Source: Solicoccozyma terricola
Taxonomy: Eukaryota > Basidiomycota > Tremellomycetes > Filobasidiales > Piskurozymaceae
Direction of reading: 5' to 3'
Assembly: GCA_001600875.1 (NCBI GenBank)
Contig: BCLD01000001.1
Coordinates: 1,368,070 to 1,432,069 of the forward strand
DNA length: 64,000 nt
Positions 11,801 to 22,931 of the stretch are shown piece by piece. The notes under the pieces are model-generated. The model made no database searches and was not told the origin of the DNA. It saw only the letters and a program-made list of their open reading frames with translations. Position 1 is the stretch's first letter; each line of letters begins with the position of its first letter. Both the position numbers and the translations under genes were made by a program.

Positions 11801-14800
11801 CCACCGCTTTGATGTTTTTGGAGACGGCGAGGGATGTGGACTCTCCGGGGAGGGCATCTACGGAAAAAGACGTGAAATCGCATGAAGTGGGTAAATCAAG
11901 TAGACGTGCCTCGTGCGAAAGCTGACCGCATGCATTCCCAGCTTTTATACGCGATATATAGCCATGTCGGTGACCCTGATGGTTTCTACGGAATCCCTCC
12001 CACCACCGACATAGGTGAAGCTCTGATACGTCGTCTTCATCACGAACATCAATGGAACGATGCCTTTGCGATACACGCAGCGAATTTGGAGTCCTCTCGT
12101 GATGACCACCAGCTCGGTCCCATCGGACGAACTCTTCAGGCCAACGGTTATAATCAACTAGCTCTAACCGTTCTCGCAAAGGCTCCAGAGACGCCTGTAT
12201 CGATGGACCTTGCCTGGAGAACTCAATCGTGGGACCTTCCGGACCACGAGGATAGCGATATCCACGCAGTGTACGTCTACAAGGCACTAAGAGCAGTTCA
12301 CCGTCAACGAGACAGAGCCATTGCTGTGGCAACCGTCGACACATGCCTGTCCAAGGCTTCCGCGATTCTGGGCCAAGCAAAGTTAGAGGATATGGAGGAC
12401 GTCGCTGCGGCATGGCGGCAAGTTCTTTGCCTGCGAGAAGTACAGAATTGGTACGATGTTTATCAACCTCTAGCTGATGAGCAGAAGTGGGGGGACGAGT
12501 TGTGGAAAGGCCTCGTCAAGGCACCGGTGCATCTCGAGTGAGTGGGGATGCAAATACTTGAGTGGGCTGATTGCTAACGCAACTCTATTTGTCCAGTTAC
12601 GGCGACGCCCAACTCATCATGTCCATCCGGAAATCGCTCCTAGCCGCTGCAAATAACGCCACCGATATACCGATCGCTCTCGGCGATATGCTCTCCGATC
12701 CCTCTCGATTTCTCACCGGGTTGTCTGTGCAATGTGATCTCTATGTTTGCCACCTTGCCCGCTCATCCTCCCGAAAATTCGAAGCCCTCAACGCTATCGC
12801 AAGTGCTCGCAAAGCCGCCTCCTTGGTCGAGGGCCTTGAGCAGGCCGTTGCGATCGAGTTCGCTGAAGTCCTGTGGATGCAAGGCGAGCATGCTCTGGCA
12901 ATCGAGCAGATGCGGTATATTCAAACTCAGTTGGTAAAATCGTCGAAGGGATTGAGAAAGGAACAGCAGGGGCAATTGGGGTGTGTTCTTGGCACGTTGG
13001 TGAGTATGGCAAAACAGTCATCTAGGCAAAGCTGACGATATCCTCGGCCCAGGGAGACTGGTTGTGGGCCGCAAAGCACGCCAAAGCAGAAGCGATCGAG
13101 CGTGACTTTTTCAGGGAGGCTGCGGTCCGCATGGCCAGCGCCGCCGTAGAAGAGCAAGCTCGGGTATTTACTCGATACGCTCGCTTTGCAGACCAACTGC
13201 AACGCGGCCTCTCGACCGACGCCGGGGACGTTGCTTCACTCCGCTCAGCCAGTGAATATCGGCGTAGAGAGCTCAATGAATTACGAAGGCATAGCGGTGC
13301 GCCGTTTGACAAACATGTCAAACGACTCGAGATTGAACAGGAAGATGACGATCGCCGTCTCAAGGAAATCACCGTATCGAGATTGGAATATCTCACGACG
13401 GCGTGCCGAATGTATGCCCAAGCGTTGGCCATTGCGGACACGCAAGACGACGCTGCCTTGCGACTGTGTGCCCTGTGGCTCGAGCACAACGGAGAAGATG
13501 ATTTCAACGGCGATATCCAGACGGACCTCATGAAAGTGCCCTCGTGGAAGTTTGGCACACTCATTCGGCAGCTTACGGCTAGACTGCAACAGGATGGCGT
13601 GGAGCAATCGCCCTTCCAAACCAACCTTCAAGCCGTACTCTTCAAACTATGCCACGACCATCCCTTCCACATCCTCTACTCGCTGCTGACCATCGCCTAT
13701 CCGCTTCGCAAAGCCTCAAGACGCCAATCCGCGCTCGGTAACCCTCGTGAACAAGCAGCGCTCGAACTTTTGACAAAGGTCAAGGCAGGACCGCGTGCCA
13801 AGCTGATCTCACAGATGGACATGTTCTCGAATGCGGCTATCGCTTGGGCCGAGGTTCCGATGGAGAAGGGGCAGCGGCCGAAAGACCACACGATGCCTCC
13901 CAACGCCCCGCTAGCCCTGCAGAAGGATCTCATGATCCCCATTCCGACTGCAGACCTGCCTTACGATAAAACGACCGGATACAAGGATATTGTCACCATT
14001 CGTGGGTACGAGGCAAAGTTCTCGATTGCAGGTGGGATATCTCGTCCAAAGATCATGGCCTGTTTAGGCTCAGACGGTTCAAGTCATCGGGAGTTGGTAC
14101 GTGGTGATTTCTTACACTGCCAATATCCCTTGCTGACATAACACCAACAGTTCAAATCCCGAGACGACCTTCGACAGGACGCCGTCATGGAGCAAGTCTT
14201 TGGGGTGATCAATCAACAGCTCTCGCGCGATGAGACAGCTTCACAGCGCAAACTTCGATTCCGCACTTACAACGTGCTTCCGTTGGCCAATTCAAACGGT
14301 ATCATCGAGTTTGTTGCAAACACCAACGCCATCGGAGATTGGTTGATATCAGCGCATACCAGGTGGGGGAGTAGTGACAGGTATTGCGACTAGCTACTGA
14401 AGAAAAAACGCCCCGCTCGCAGGTATCATCCACAGGACCTCAAGCCGACGTCAATCCGTGAATCGTTCCGTGCGATCCAGGATAATCAATCTCAATCTCT
14501 CTCACGGAATGAGGTTCGTCGAGCACTCGAGCGCAAGTTGATCGAGACGCGGAAAAACTTCAACCCGGTCTTTCGACACTTTTTCACTGAGCAGCATACT
14601 CAGCCCATGGCTTGGTTTCTGATGCGATTGAATTACGCCCGCAGTCTTGCCGTTACATCCATCGCTGGCCATCTTCTCGGTCTAGGCGATCGTCACTGCT
14701 CCAACATTCTAATCGACAAGGTATCTGGTGAACTCGTCCACATCGATTTAGGCATCGCCTTCGACCAGGGAAAGTTGCTTCACATTCCCGAGTACGTGCC

Positions 14801-15318
14801 TTTCAGGATGACCAACGATATGGTGGATGGCCTGGGGATGTCTGGGACGGAGGGTACATTCAAGCGGAGTGCGGAACACACGTTGAGGGTGTTGCGCGGC
14901 GCATCGGACGTGTTGATGACGGTATTGGAGTGTTTGAAGTATGATCCGTTACAAGACTGGTTAGTGTTGGGTGTATTTTGCCTGGAACATGCAGCAATGC
15001 TGACTGGCACCCATCCCCCCACCAGGGTCGCTGCACCTGCCCGAAAACAAAAGGCTCAGGGAGGGCCTTCAAACGACCCAACAGCAACGTCCACCGCCAC
15101 TCCCGGATCTGATCTCGCAGATCGTGCCTTGCAAGGTGTCGCGAAGAAGTTGTCGAACGATTTGAGTGTGGAATATACCGTCAACGAGCTCATGCGTGAG
15201 GCTATGGATCCGTACAACCTGGCTAGCATCTTTGCAGGTGGGTGTGTGAACGTGTCCGATGCATGGACGGTACTGATGAGCTGCAAACGATCTGTCAGGT
15301 TGGCAGCCATGGCTATGA
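5869..15318 (+). CDS. TEL1: TEL1/ATM, PI3K-like checkpoint kinase
   Basis: This is an ATM-family kinase for double-strand-break signalling and telomere maintenance, 2927 residues. Exons are 5869-6109, 6195-7180, 7242-7316, 7372-8712, 8770-11886, 11942-12537, 12597-12999, 13053-14096, 14151-14362, 14423-14959, 15026-15237 and 15299-15318 (sum 8784 nt). The start ATG has a good context (CCACCATGG). The N-terminus carries a TAN-like motif (LISSDKVKERTEG, residues ~12-24). A long helical HEAT/FAT region follows. The kinase domain (~2540-2860) shows DDLRQDAVMEQVF, GLGDRHCSNIL (catalytic) and HIDLGIAFDQG (the DFG equivalent). FDQG and VDGLGMSGTEG are characteristic of ATM/Tel1 rather than ATR/Mec1 or TOR. 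The FATC tail ends AGWQPWL only after the last 61-nt intron is removed; the final coding exon is 20 nt. The length fits fungal Tel1. Confidence 0.95.
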
Positions 15319-15509
15319 CAGGAGGAACTATATAACGACCCTTTGACCGAGCAGATGATAGATGGAACTCTGACGAGCGACTCTCATACATGGTTCATGT
15401 CATGCACTCTCTTCTCCTATGGCATGTGAAAATGACGCGAATCCCCGATATCCGGACTAATGCTGCGCCGGCCATGTACTTCCAACATCATCCTCACCAT
15501 CACTGAACG

Positions 15510-16168
15510 ATGACCACCGCAGCACCACCGACCAGTCTTCCACGGACGGATGAGGGCATTCGGATGTGTCAGGTTATCGAAGTGAAACCGGAACATCTGG
15601 AAGAGTACAAGAAGGTATGAACCGACCGGTGGTGCTGCAATGTTGTTCCTCCAGGCCTTGTTCACCGACCAAAAATACGACCACAGATACATGAGGAGGT
15701 CTGGCCGAGCGTCCTGAATGCCCTTCGACGTGCACATATCTTTGGTTGGTGGTCACCTGCAGTCTCTCGATACGGTATCCCGAGCTCATCGAACCCGTCA
15801 TGCAGACTACTCCATAAACCTCATCAAGCTCCCGTTATCAAGAGGAGGAAGCTCGGCATCAGAAACTCTACTCCTTATTGCCCATATGCGTTACACGGGT
15901 GGAGATGCAGAGGATTTGAAGCGGGATATGGCCAAGATCGCGGAAGATCCGGAGACCCAGCGGTGGTGGAAGGTGAGCTACCCGACCTGAGTGTCTGGAG
16001 CTGCTACATTTGGTACTGACCATCAGTCGTGGCTCTGGCTTTCCCAACCTCGACGTGATACAGGTCACAGATCATATGCAGTCTTCCTTCATTCCCGGAG
16101 CGGTCGGCTCTGCGTCTGGACCTGGATGGTGGATGTCGGGAGAGGAAGTGTTCCGGATGGAAGGATAG
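15510..16168 (+). CDS. L-rhamnose mutarotase family protein
   Basis: This is a small dimeric-type sugar mutarotase (DUF718/RhaM family), 144 residues. The bacterial enzyme interconverts alpha and beta L-rhamnopyranose. Exons are 15510-15614, 15687-15744, 15806-15972 and 16064-16168, with consistent phases. Family signatures are MCQVIEVKPEHLEEYKKIHE near the start, VWPSVLNALRRAHI, then DYSINL, RYTGGDAEDLKRDMAKIAED, RWWK, and the C-terminal TDHMQSSFIPGA with WWMSGEEVFRMEG, which closes the fold. The start 191 bp after the TEL1 stop leaves little promoter space. No other rhamnose-pathway gene is visible in the window. It lies just before a decayed aromatic hydroxylase. Confidence 0.88.
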
Positions 16169-16389
16169 GCGGATGGGCAGGAATCCCGCTCAGAATCAAC
16201 CCCCAGCGCGTGATGTGGGGAAATTATGGGGCAGCTAGGCACACCTGGAATGGTGTCATTGGGTCCCGCAACAGTGGTGGGCGTTGCAAATTCTTGTATA
16301 TGGACAGCACTTCATGACTTCGATGACAATCTCATGCTTGCCTACCACCTAGCGACGATGCCAGACCGAACAAGCAAAAATGTTTCCGG

Positions 16390-17815
16390 AATATCTTATG
16401 TCGATATTTTTGTCGTTGGCGCTGGACCTAAAGGTCTTTTGGATGCCACAGCTCGATATCATCAGAAAAACGGAATGTAGACATCATGGTGAACAGGGTA
16501 ACGGACTAGACTTGAGAATCTGCCTCAAGGTCTTCGAGTCGCTGGCTAGCGTGTACGACAAGATGAACGAAGAGTTCTCGCGATTGGTGTGGGGTGATGG
16601 CTCAGCTGCGTGGAGTCCACTTGATGTCAATTCCAGTTCCAGTTCCCATCCGGAAGTACAATCCTCAACGGAACAATTTGGCAGGACCAGATTGATGCGA
16701 GGTCGGTATTGTAATCGACTCCACAAGGGGACCTCCCTTGCTAAGGTCTCTGTGTGGTCTGAACATCTGTCCTCCTTCTGGCTGGCAAATCTTGCACCGA
16801 TTTAGTATTTGGAAGGGTTTGGAAGGGTGACGGTTAGTGGTGGGTTTATATAACTCGAGATCTGCATCCCTTCTTCCCTTCGAGCCACTCTGCCTAAGAG
16901 CGAGGAGCTAGGTGATGACAAGCTGGTGATTGAGCTCTGTGTTCTTCTCACGGAGCAATCTTTACCCGGCGGGTACCGTATCGAATCGAATCCAGGAGCA
17001 TACCATATCTGGACAATGGTCACGCACCTGAGTTCGTCTGATAGTACTCCAGGATCGATGATCAACATCAAGGAGCCCAAAATGCCATGTTATTCTTGGC
17101 TGGCTTCTGTAGGGAAATGAGAAGGGCTCTAACAAGTGTATAACATATGTTGCTGTGCTGAACTTGGGTTTGGAGGTTATGGCATCATGTCATAGAAAGG
17201 AAAGAGGATACCGCTACTCGGCGTTCCCAAATCATCAAATATCGATCGGCTGATCCAGGGGACCAGAAGATCTATGGGGCGCATCAACATGCACGGCACA
17301 CACAAGAGTGTTTCCACCCCGCCCTGCTGATCCTGCTTTGCTCAAAGCAATAAAACTGGAGGTATCTCGATCTCTACCCCCCTTCCGTTGACCATAATGC
17401 CCATCAGGCAATGCGCCACCCATTCGGGGCGTGAGCGTGAAGGGTCAGGGTGATGCCCCAGAAAGGGCGTTCGTGGCGTCTTTCTCTGCAGACTAACACC
17501 ACTCCTGTCACCGCCCTCATCGAGTCAGGACGTCATGTTGTACATTGTGTCCCCAGCCCAGCATCTTACCTCCTCACGACCACCGCAAGGTGTACGACGA
17601 CTGTCCATCTGGTGATTATGGTACCGTCTTTCCTCGTGGTTGACCATTTTGTTGGCCGAAATCCGAGCAGACCATCCCGGCCATGGGCATTACTGAAAAT
17701 CGTATTGCATCTACCACAATGCTAGAGCGGTCATCGTGGTCAGACCAGATCAATATGAGACAGGCAGATATGAAGCATCAGAGGCACAGCTATTGAAAAC
17801 ATATTAGCACAGATG
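16390..17815 (+). pseudogene. Decayed phenol-2-monooxygenase-like flavoprotein gene
   Basis: These are scattered remnants of a FAD-dependent aromatic hydroxylase in changing frames. At 16397 the Rossmann motif appears as VDIFVVGAGPKGLLDATA, followed soon by a stop (about 16478). Shifted frames then give GNGLDLRICLKVFESLASV and YDKMNEEFSRLV (about 16500-16590), matching the usual segment after the FAD-binding helix. Near 17590-17620 there is a KVYDDCPSGDYGTV-like piece. At about 17731-17810 the thioredoxin-like C-terminus typical of phenol hydroxylases survives (AVIVVRPDQYETGRY). The span (1.4 kb) is short for a ~640-residue enzyme, and the middle is not recognisable, so deletions as well as frameshifts are likely. 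The intact relative at 31409-34609 shares the GAGPAGL and RPDQ landmarks, but whether it is the parent copy is unknown. Confidence 0.65.
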
Positions 17816-18222
17816 TCAGAAGAACACCGCAGTGCTGGACGGGTACTTTGCCTCGCCCCCTTATTCTTGCCGAGGACGGAGGGTTTCCAGCATTCGGAAG
17901 TCCAGGTTGTTATTGACCTGTGAGGTCGAGCCGAGTTGACAGTATGCCCAGAGGAAGGGCGAGACGCTGCCTCTCGAGACTGCCGAGCTGGCTCTCCTGG
18001 ATGTACTGGCCCCCCGGCTGGCTGGCTCCATGGATGTTGGTCCGTGGTCTGTGGTCGGTACCTTTATGTCGGTAGTTCTGTGCGGGGAATTAACCACAAA
18101 TGCGGGGCCCCCGTTCCGCGGAATCGACCCGGGATCGTCTGGGAGTCAGTCAAACAGTCATATGAGGTCGTCAGCATATCCCTCATCTCCCGGTCTTCAT
18201 CAGCTTCACCACAGCTTCACAA
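17816..18222. other. Intergenic, promoter of the enol-lactonase-like gene
   Basis: 407 bp between the pseudogene remnant and the hydrolase start. I see no gene here. Open frames lack family features. Confidence 0.4.
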
Positions 18223-19189
18223 ATGAGTATCCAAGATCAGCTCATCACCCTTCCAAACACCTCTGGCCGCAAGGCTCATGTGCTCTTGGCCGGCGATCCT
18301 GGATCCACGCTCACTCCGATCCTCATGCTACATGGACTTGGCTCATCGTCTTCGTCCTACCTACCGGTCCTACTGGATCCAGCGATGAACGCCATCACCA
18401 AATCTCGCAAGATCATCGTTATGGACCTTGATGGACACGGCCTTAGCGAATTCAGTGGTCAAAAGCGTGGGATTGCAGGGTTCGTCGATGATGTGGAGGG
18501 TCTATGGGAAGCGATGAAGCTGGACCGGGTGATCCTCGTCGGTCATTCAATGTCGGGTGTGAGCGTGATTGGTCTGTGAAGGAAGGCCGCTCAAGACACT
18601 TATTTCTTCCAACCCATCAGCTCATCAGCTCAATACTTACTGCGAAACACCCAGAGCGAGTCGAGAAACTCTGTGCGAATACATTCTCCGTTGTGTCAAA
18701 ACATGCCTATTCACACTGACACCCCCCGTTGTCTCCCCGTCAGTCCTCCTCGCCCCAGTCGTGGTCTTTCCAGACGCTGGCAAGGCAGGAATGCGTGACC
18801 GCTCGACCGCGGTACAAACCATCGAGGGTAAATCCAGTGTCGCGCAGACTGTTTCGACATCAGGCGTATCAGAGTCAACCCGTCAAAACAATCCAACGGC
18901 CGTCGCTTTCATTCGTCATCTCGTCATCCACACTCGGCCAGATGCTTATGCTGCTGCATGCGAGGCTCTAGCGGGAAGTGGCTCAGGCTGGGAACCATCC
19001 AAGATCATATGCCCTACACATATCCTTGGTGGTGATGCGGATTACATGGCTGGTCCGTCAGTCATTGAGGGTTGGGCAAAGGACCTCAAGCAAGGAACAT
19101 CTAGTGTCATGCCTGGAATAGGTCATTGGGGTGGAATAGAGGCTCCGCATCAGGTGGCGGAGGCGGTGGCGGCGTTTGTAGGAGAATAA
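18223..19189 (+). CDS. Alpha/beta hydrolase, 3-oxoadipate enol-lactonase-like
   Basis: This is an alpha/beta-hydrolase of 277 residues with exons 18223-18558, 18621-18672 and 18744-19189. Visible elements are the oxyanion-side LMLHGLGSSSSSYLPV, the strand-turn IIVMDLDGHGLSEF, the nucleophile elbow GHSMSG (Ser ~109), an acid in GGDADYM and the histidine in PGIGHWGGIEAPHQV. The acid and His come in the usual order. The pattern resembles 3-oxoadipate enol-lactonase and related carboxylesterases, and the exact substrate cannot be told from the sequence. The neighbouring hydroxylase remnant and the intact phenol monooxygenase 12 kb away make an aromatic-ring catabolic role plausible but unproven. 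The gene converges on the Zn2Cys6-PAS regulator, with stops 71 bp apart. Confidence 0.8.
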
Positions 19190-19260
19190 AACATAAGCCA
19201 AGAGTACTACCAGTGCGATTCAAAGATAACGCCGGGGAATCTGACACCCCGTCGATGGCG

Positions 19261-21598
19261 TCAACCAACTATAGGAATGAATGAGCAGACCTGGAAGAGT
19301 AGCAATGTCAGAGCACGGCTTTTGAGAGACAATACCGGCGATTCACTCACCACCACGATAGGGACACCCCAGTCATCCATGATCACGTCCAAACTGGTAG
19401 CGCAGCGAATGTGATTTGCTTCTGTTACTGACGCACCGGCCCCAGTCTGGCGTTTTAGGGTATACGTCGAGGTGATCGCCGGTGGGTTTGGAGGCTGTCC
19501 TTCTCCGGACCAATTTTTCCTGGGGTAACAAAGTTCCCCGTAGTCCTGATGTTGACGTGCGGGAACGTCAGCGGGGGGTAACGGAGAGCCCAATGAGGAC
19601 CTACCTCGAACATCCTGACGCATGATTCCTCATCGAGTAGCTCATACACATACACCTTGGATACCTGGGGGGGGGGGGGGGGAGGAGGGGGGTTCAGCGG
19701 CCATGAAAGAGAATCGCCCACCAATCAATCTTAACCCACTCGCTGCAACGCCCTCGCTTTGACTCCGATCAGGTTCGCAAACGCTTCGTTCCCGGCAACG
19801 ATATCACCCGTCCTCCTCCATACCAGCGTAGGAGTAGAGCAGAGTTCGAAAACATCCTGTTCGTATCTGAGCACGGTATTCCGGAAAATCGCTTCCTGGA
19901 GCTTTATTTCTTCATCGTCGCGTTGATGTATTATGGCCAGGAAGTGCGGTCTTAGGATACTGATGACAGCTGTTGTACGGTCGTTTGAAGACTGTGACCA
20001 ACTGGAGGGAAGTTTTTTTCGCAGCAAGGACCATGTCAGTCGTGGCGCGGCGGTATCGGCTGCATTTGGCTATCCTGTGCAAACTCACTTCCTGTTGATG
20101 AATCGATTCATCCGCGCATAACTATATGTATAATTCCAAGGCTGAATATCTTCAAGCCATGGATCTCGATCTTTTGATGAATTATCACCTCGAAGGAAAG
20201 AGATTGCTGGTGTAGGGACTCTTGAGATTGGTTTCGTAGCTTTCGGCGTGGTTGCGACGATAAAGTTCTCCATCCCATACTGACCAGCGATCGTATTCGG
20301 CGATACCATCTCGTTATGGCCTGGTCTGCTTGTTGTCATTGTTGTCTCCTGCAAAGGCTGTTCTGATGCAGTTAAATCCGCAAAACCACCTTGCACTGGG
20401 GAAAATCCAGGGAATGAAAAGTCGAATCCTTCCATGTTGATAGAGTTGTGAAGTTGGGGGTAGTCTACCAGACCCCATAGTAGATCCACAGATGGTCGAC
20501 TGTTGTTGGGGGCATTGCGCCGGGGGGGGGGGGGGGGGTAGTATATTATTATTTATCAAATCGCCGGGGGTAATACAACCACACACACTGCTGCCGGGAC
20601 TCACCGATTGTCACGATCGTCGACAGACGATGATATCTGAGGATCATTGTGATATAGGTTATTCATATCGTACGGTGAGACATCCATCGTCGCCTGTGAT
20701 GGTAGTCCTTGCTGAGAATCGGACATTTGCGTCGTCGTTGCCATCGACGTAATCTCTTGTTGTGTTGGCATCATTTGTCGAGTCGACATGACCCCTCGAG
20801 TTTGATCTTGACTAAAACTTTGTGTTGTGAAATTCCCTGATGGGTTTCTCGAGATCCAATCACTGTAACCTTCTGGTGAAGTCGGCATCATCCTACTCCC
20901 TAGCGCAGCGAGAAGTGCGTTGTTGCTTGATGATAATGCTGACTGGCCCGACGGCCCCGGTGGCGGCCCCGGTGGAGGCGGCGGCGGCGGTGGCGGCGGG
21001 GCGGATAACGGTGGACTATCATTCGATATGAAATCACTCATCGACTCGTTACTCCATCGTTGAGTTCTTGGAGAGATGGTTGGTTGTTGATTTTGATTGG
21101 GGTCGTCGATGTTTTCCGGCGGTGAATCCTGGGATTGAGGTTTCGCTCCTACTCCTTTAACCTTACGAGGTCTTCCAGTGGGTAGTGAAGGTCGATCGTG
21201 GCATAATTGCGGAATCTTTCGACTGACACAACGTTTACATGGACGACCTGGGGGGGGGTTGGGGGAGGGGGGCGGTGGTCAGTCGATTTTATGAGCGTAG
21301 AACACATAATACATAGCGACTCACTCTCATCACATGTCATATGACTCCTCTGGCAATACACACAGGCTTTTGATACTTTGTGCATCTTGGCTTGGTCCGC
21401 TGCTGCCGACGCCGCCGACGCGGACGCCGAAGCGGACGCGGACGCTGCCGAACCATTCGATGAATCCATCACTGCTTTCGTCGTCGACATTCTCGCCCGT
21501 TTCTTAGGTGGTTGTGGCTGCATATCATCTTTCAAATACTTTGGCAATGTACGATATGTGTCGTTTGGGGATGTGGACGAGTTAGATGAGTTGATCAT
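19261..21598 (-). CDS. Zn2Cys6 transcription factor with PAS domain (Rds2/Ert1/AcuK type)
   Basis: This regulator has 624 residues with exons 21325-21598, 20605-21247, 20089-20499, 19740-20001, 19605-19664, 19351-19545 and 19261-19290. The zinc cluster is restored by splicing the first intron: CVYCQRSHMTCDE joins SRPCKRCVSRKIPQLCHD, giving C-x2-C-x6-C-x5-C-x2-C-x8-C, as in Ert1/Rds2/AcuK/AcuM. An Ala/Ser tract precedes it and a poly-Pro stretch follows. The C-terminal half has a PAS region: YSYARMNRFI, STPTLVWRRTGDIVAGNEAF, VYVYELLDEESCVRMFE, and the end VVVCSFIPIVG. Family members control gluconeogenesis and non-fermentable carbon use, and a similar role here is inferred. Introns 1, 2 and 4 carry C-homopolymer tracts upstream of their acceptors. 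Confidence 0.88.
19667..19682 (-). repeat. 16-nt C tract (sense strand) abutting a 3' splice site
   Basis: On the gene strand this is C16 directly before the acceptor AG of intron 4 of the Zn2Cys6-PAS gene, where a polypyrimidine tract is expected. Confidence 0.8.
20522..20538 (-). repeat. 17-nt C tract (sense strand) in intron 2 of the Zn2Cys6-PAS gene
   Basis: On the gene strand this is C17, about 22 nt upstream of the acceptor (20500-20502 on the + strand reads CTG). Confidence 0.8.
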
Positions 21599-22486
21599 AT
21601 CGACGCCACGGAGCTGATGTGTAGAGTGGGGTGCGCGGGTGAGGGTGGGTGGGGAGCAAGAGGTCTCGTCGTTAGCTGATGGATGGTTTGGAGGATTGGA
21701 AGAGAAAGTAGGATGTTAGGAATTGGAGGATAACAGCAAAGAGCGAAGAGAGTAGTGCGAGTATGGAATTGGAGGGATGAGAAAAGAGAGAGAAGAGAGA
21801 AGAGAGTAGTGCTCGCTATACTCGCGCAGAGAGAGTAGTGCTCGCTATGCTCGCGCAGAGAGAGTAATGCTCACTTCGTTCGCGGAAGAAGAAGAGATTC
21901 GCTCCGCGAAGAGATGAACGCTCACTACGTTGGCAAGACAATAGTCTTCTCTGCGCAAAGACAGAAGAATGAGTGCTCGCTTCGCTCGCGGAAGAAGAGC
22001 TCTCTAACGGGAGCATGGTTCTTCGCTCCGCAAAGACAGAAGATACGAATGCTCGCTTTGCTCGCGAAGAGATAAATCCTCGCTTCGCTCACGGCCATAC
22101 GCACTCACCGATGACATTCGCGGTACGAGATGGTTGTGAGACGATTGGACGACGACGACGACGTTGGGTTGGGGGCAAGGGGGGCACCGAGATTCGGAGA
22201 ACCGGAGAGTGCCGAGGTGGATTGACACGTGGCAGGGGAGGGGAAGGGGGAAGGGGGGGGGCTTATCAATCGATGGGGGATATTACACGTCATCGAGTGG
22301 ATGGAGGAAGGGGGGCTGCTTATCAATCAGGCGGATCTGAATACACGTCATTTCCGGTCTCCCTTCGACACGTCATTCCCTCCCCCCCTCCCCCTCCCTC
22401 CCCTTATCACTCCCCCTCCCCTCCCCCCCCTCCCGCGCCTTTTTTCTAATTTTTTCACTTTTGGCCGGCCCCACGAGCCAGTGAAA
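21599..22486. promoter_or_regulatory. Upstream region of the Zn2Cys6-PAS gene, repeat-rich
   Basis: Nearly 900 bp with no gene. It is GA-rich near the start codon, then holds the tandem and degenerate CTCGC repeats (separate entry), then GA/CT-rich strands up to the assembly gap. Confidence 0.45.
21802..22095. repeat. Tandem and dispersed CGCTNNNCTCGCG repeat array
   Basis: Three direct units of 29 bp start at 21802, 21831 and 21860 (GAGAGTARTGCTC...). After these, degenerate copies of a core like GCTCGCTTCGCTCGCG recur at about 21886, 21901, 21975, 22022, 22050 and 22081, separated by GAAGA/AAAGACAGAAGA spacers. Each core is an imperfect palindrome (CGCGAGCG/CGCTCGCG). It lies upstream of the Zn2Cys6-PAS gene on its promoter side. 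Confidence 0.8.
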
Positions 22487-22931
22487 NNNNNNNNNNNNNN
22501 NNNNNNNNNNNNNNNNNNNNNNNNNNNNNNNNNNNNNNNNNNNNNNNNNNNNNNNNNNNNNNNNNNNNNNNNNNNNNNNNNNNNNNNNNNNNNNNNNNNN
22601 NNNNNNNNNNNNNNNNNNNNNNNNNNNNNNNNNNNNNNNNNNNNNNNNNNNNNNNNNNNNNNNNNNNNNNNNNNNNNNNNNNNNNNNNNNNNNNNNNNNN
22701 NNNNNNNNNNNNNNNNNNNNNNNNNNNNNNNNNNNNNNNNNNNNNNNNNNNNNNNNNNNNNNNNNNNNNNNNNNNNNNNNNNNNNNNNNNNNNNNNNNNN
22801 NNNNNNNNNNNNNNNNNNNNNNNNNNNNNNNNNNNNNNNNNNNNNNNNNNNNNNNNNNNNNNNNNNNNNNNNNNNNNNNNNNNNNNNNNNNNNNNNNNNN
22901 NNNNNNNNNNNNNNNNNNNNNNNNNNNNNNN
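22487..22931. other. Assembly gap (445 N)
   Basis: A run of N flanked by C-rich sequence on the left and a T-rich/C-rich tract on the right. The missing first exon(s) of DBP2 probably lie in or beside it. Confidence 0.95.

Noticed and set aside
8037..13631. Numerous overlapping frames inside TEL1 on both strands
   Set aside because: The TEL1 frame is continuous with correct splice phases and a complete kinase. The others have no conserved motifs.
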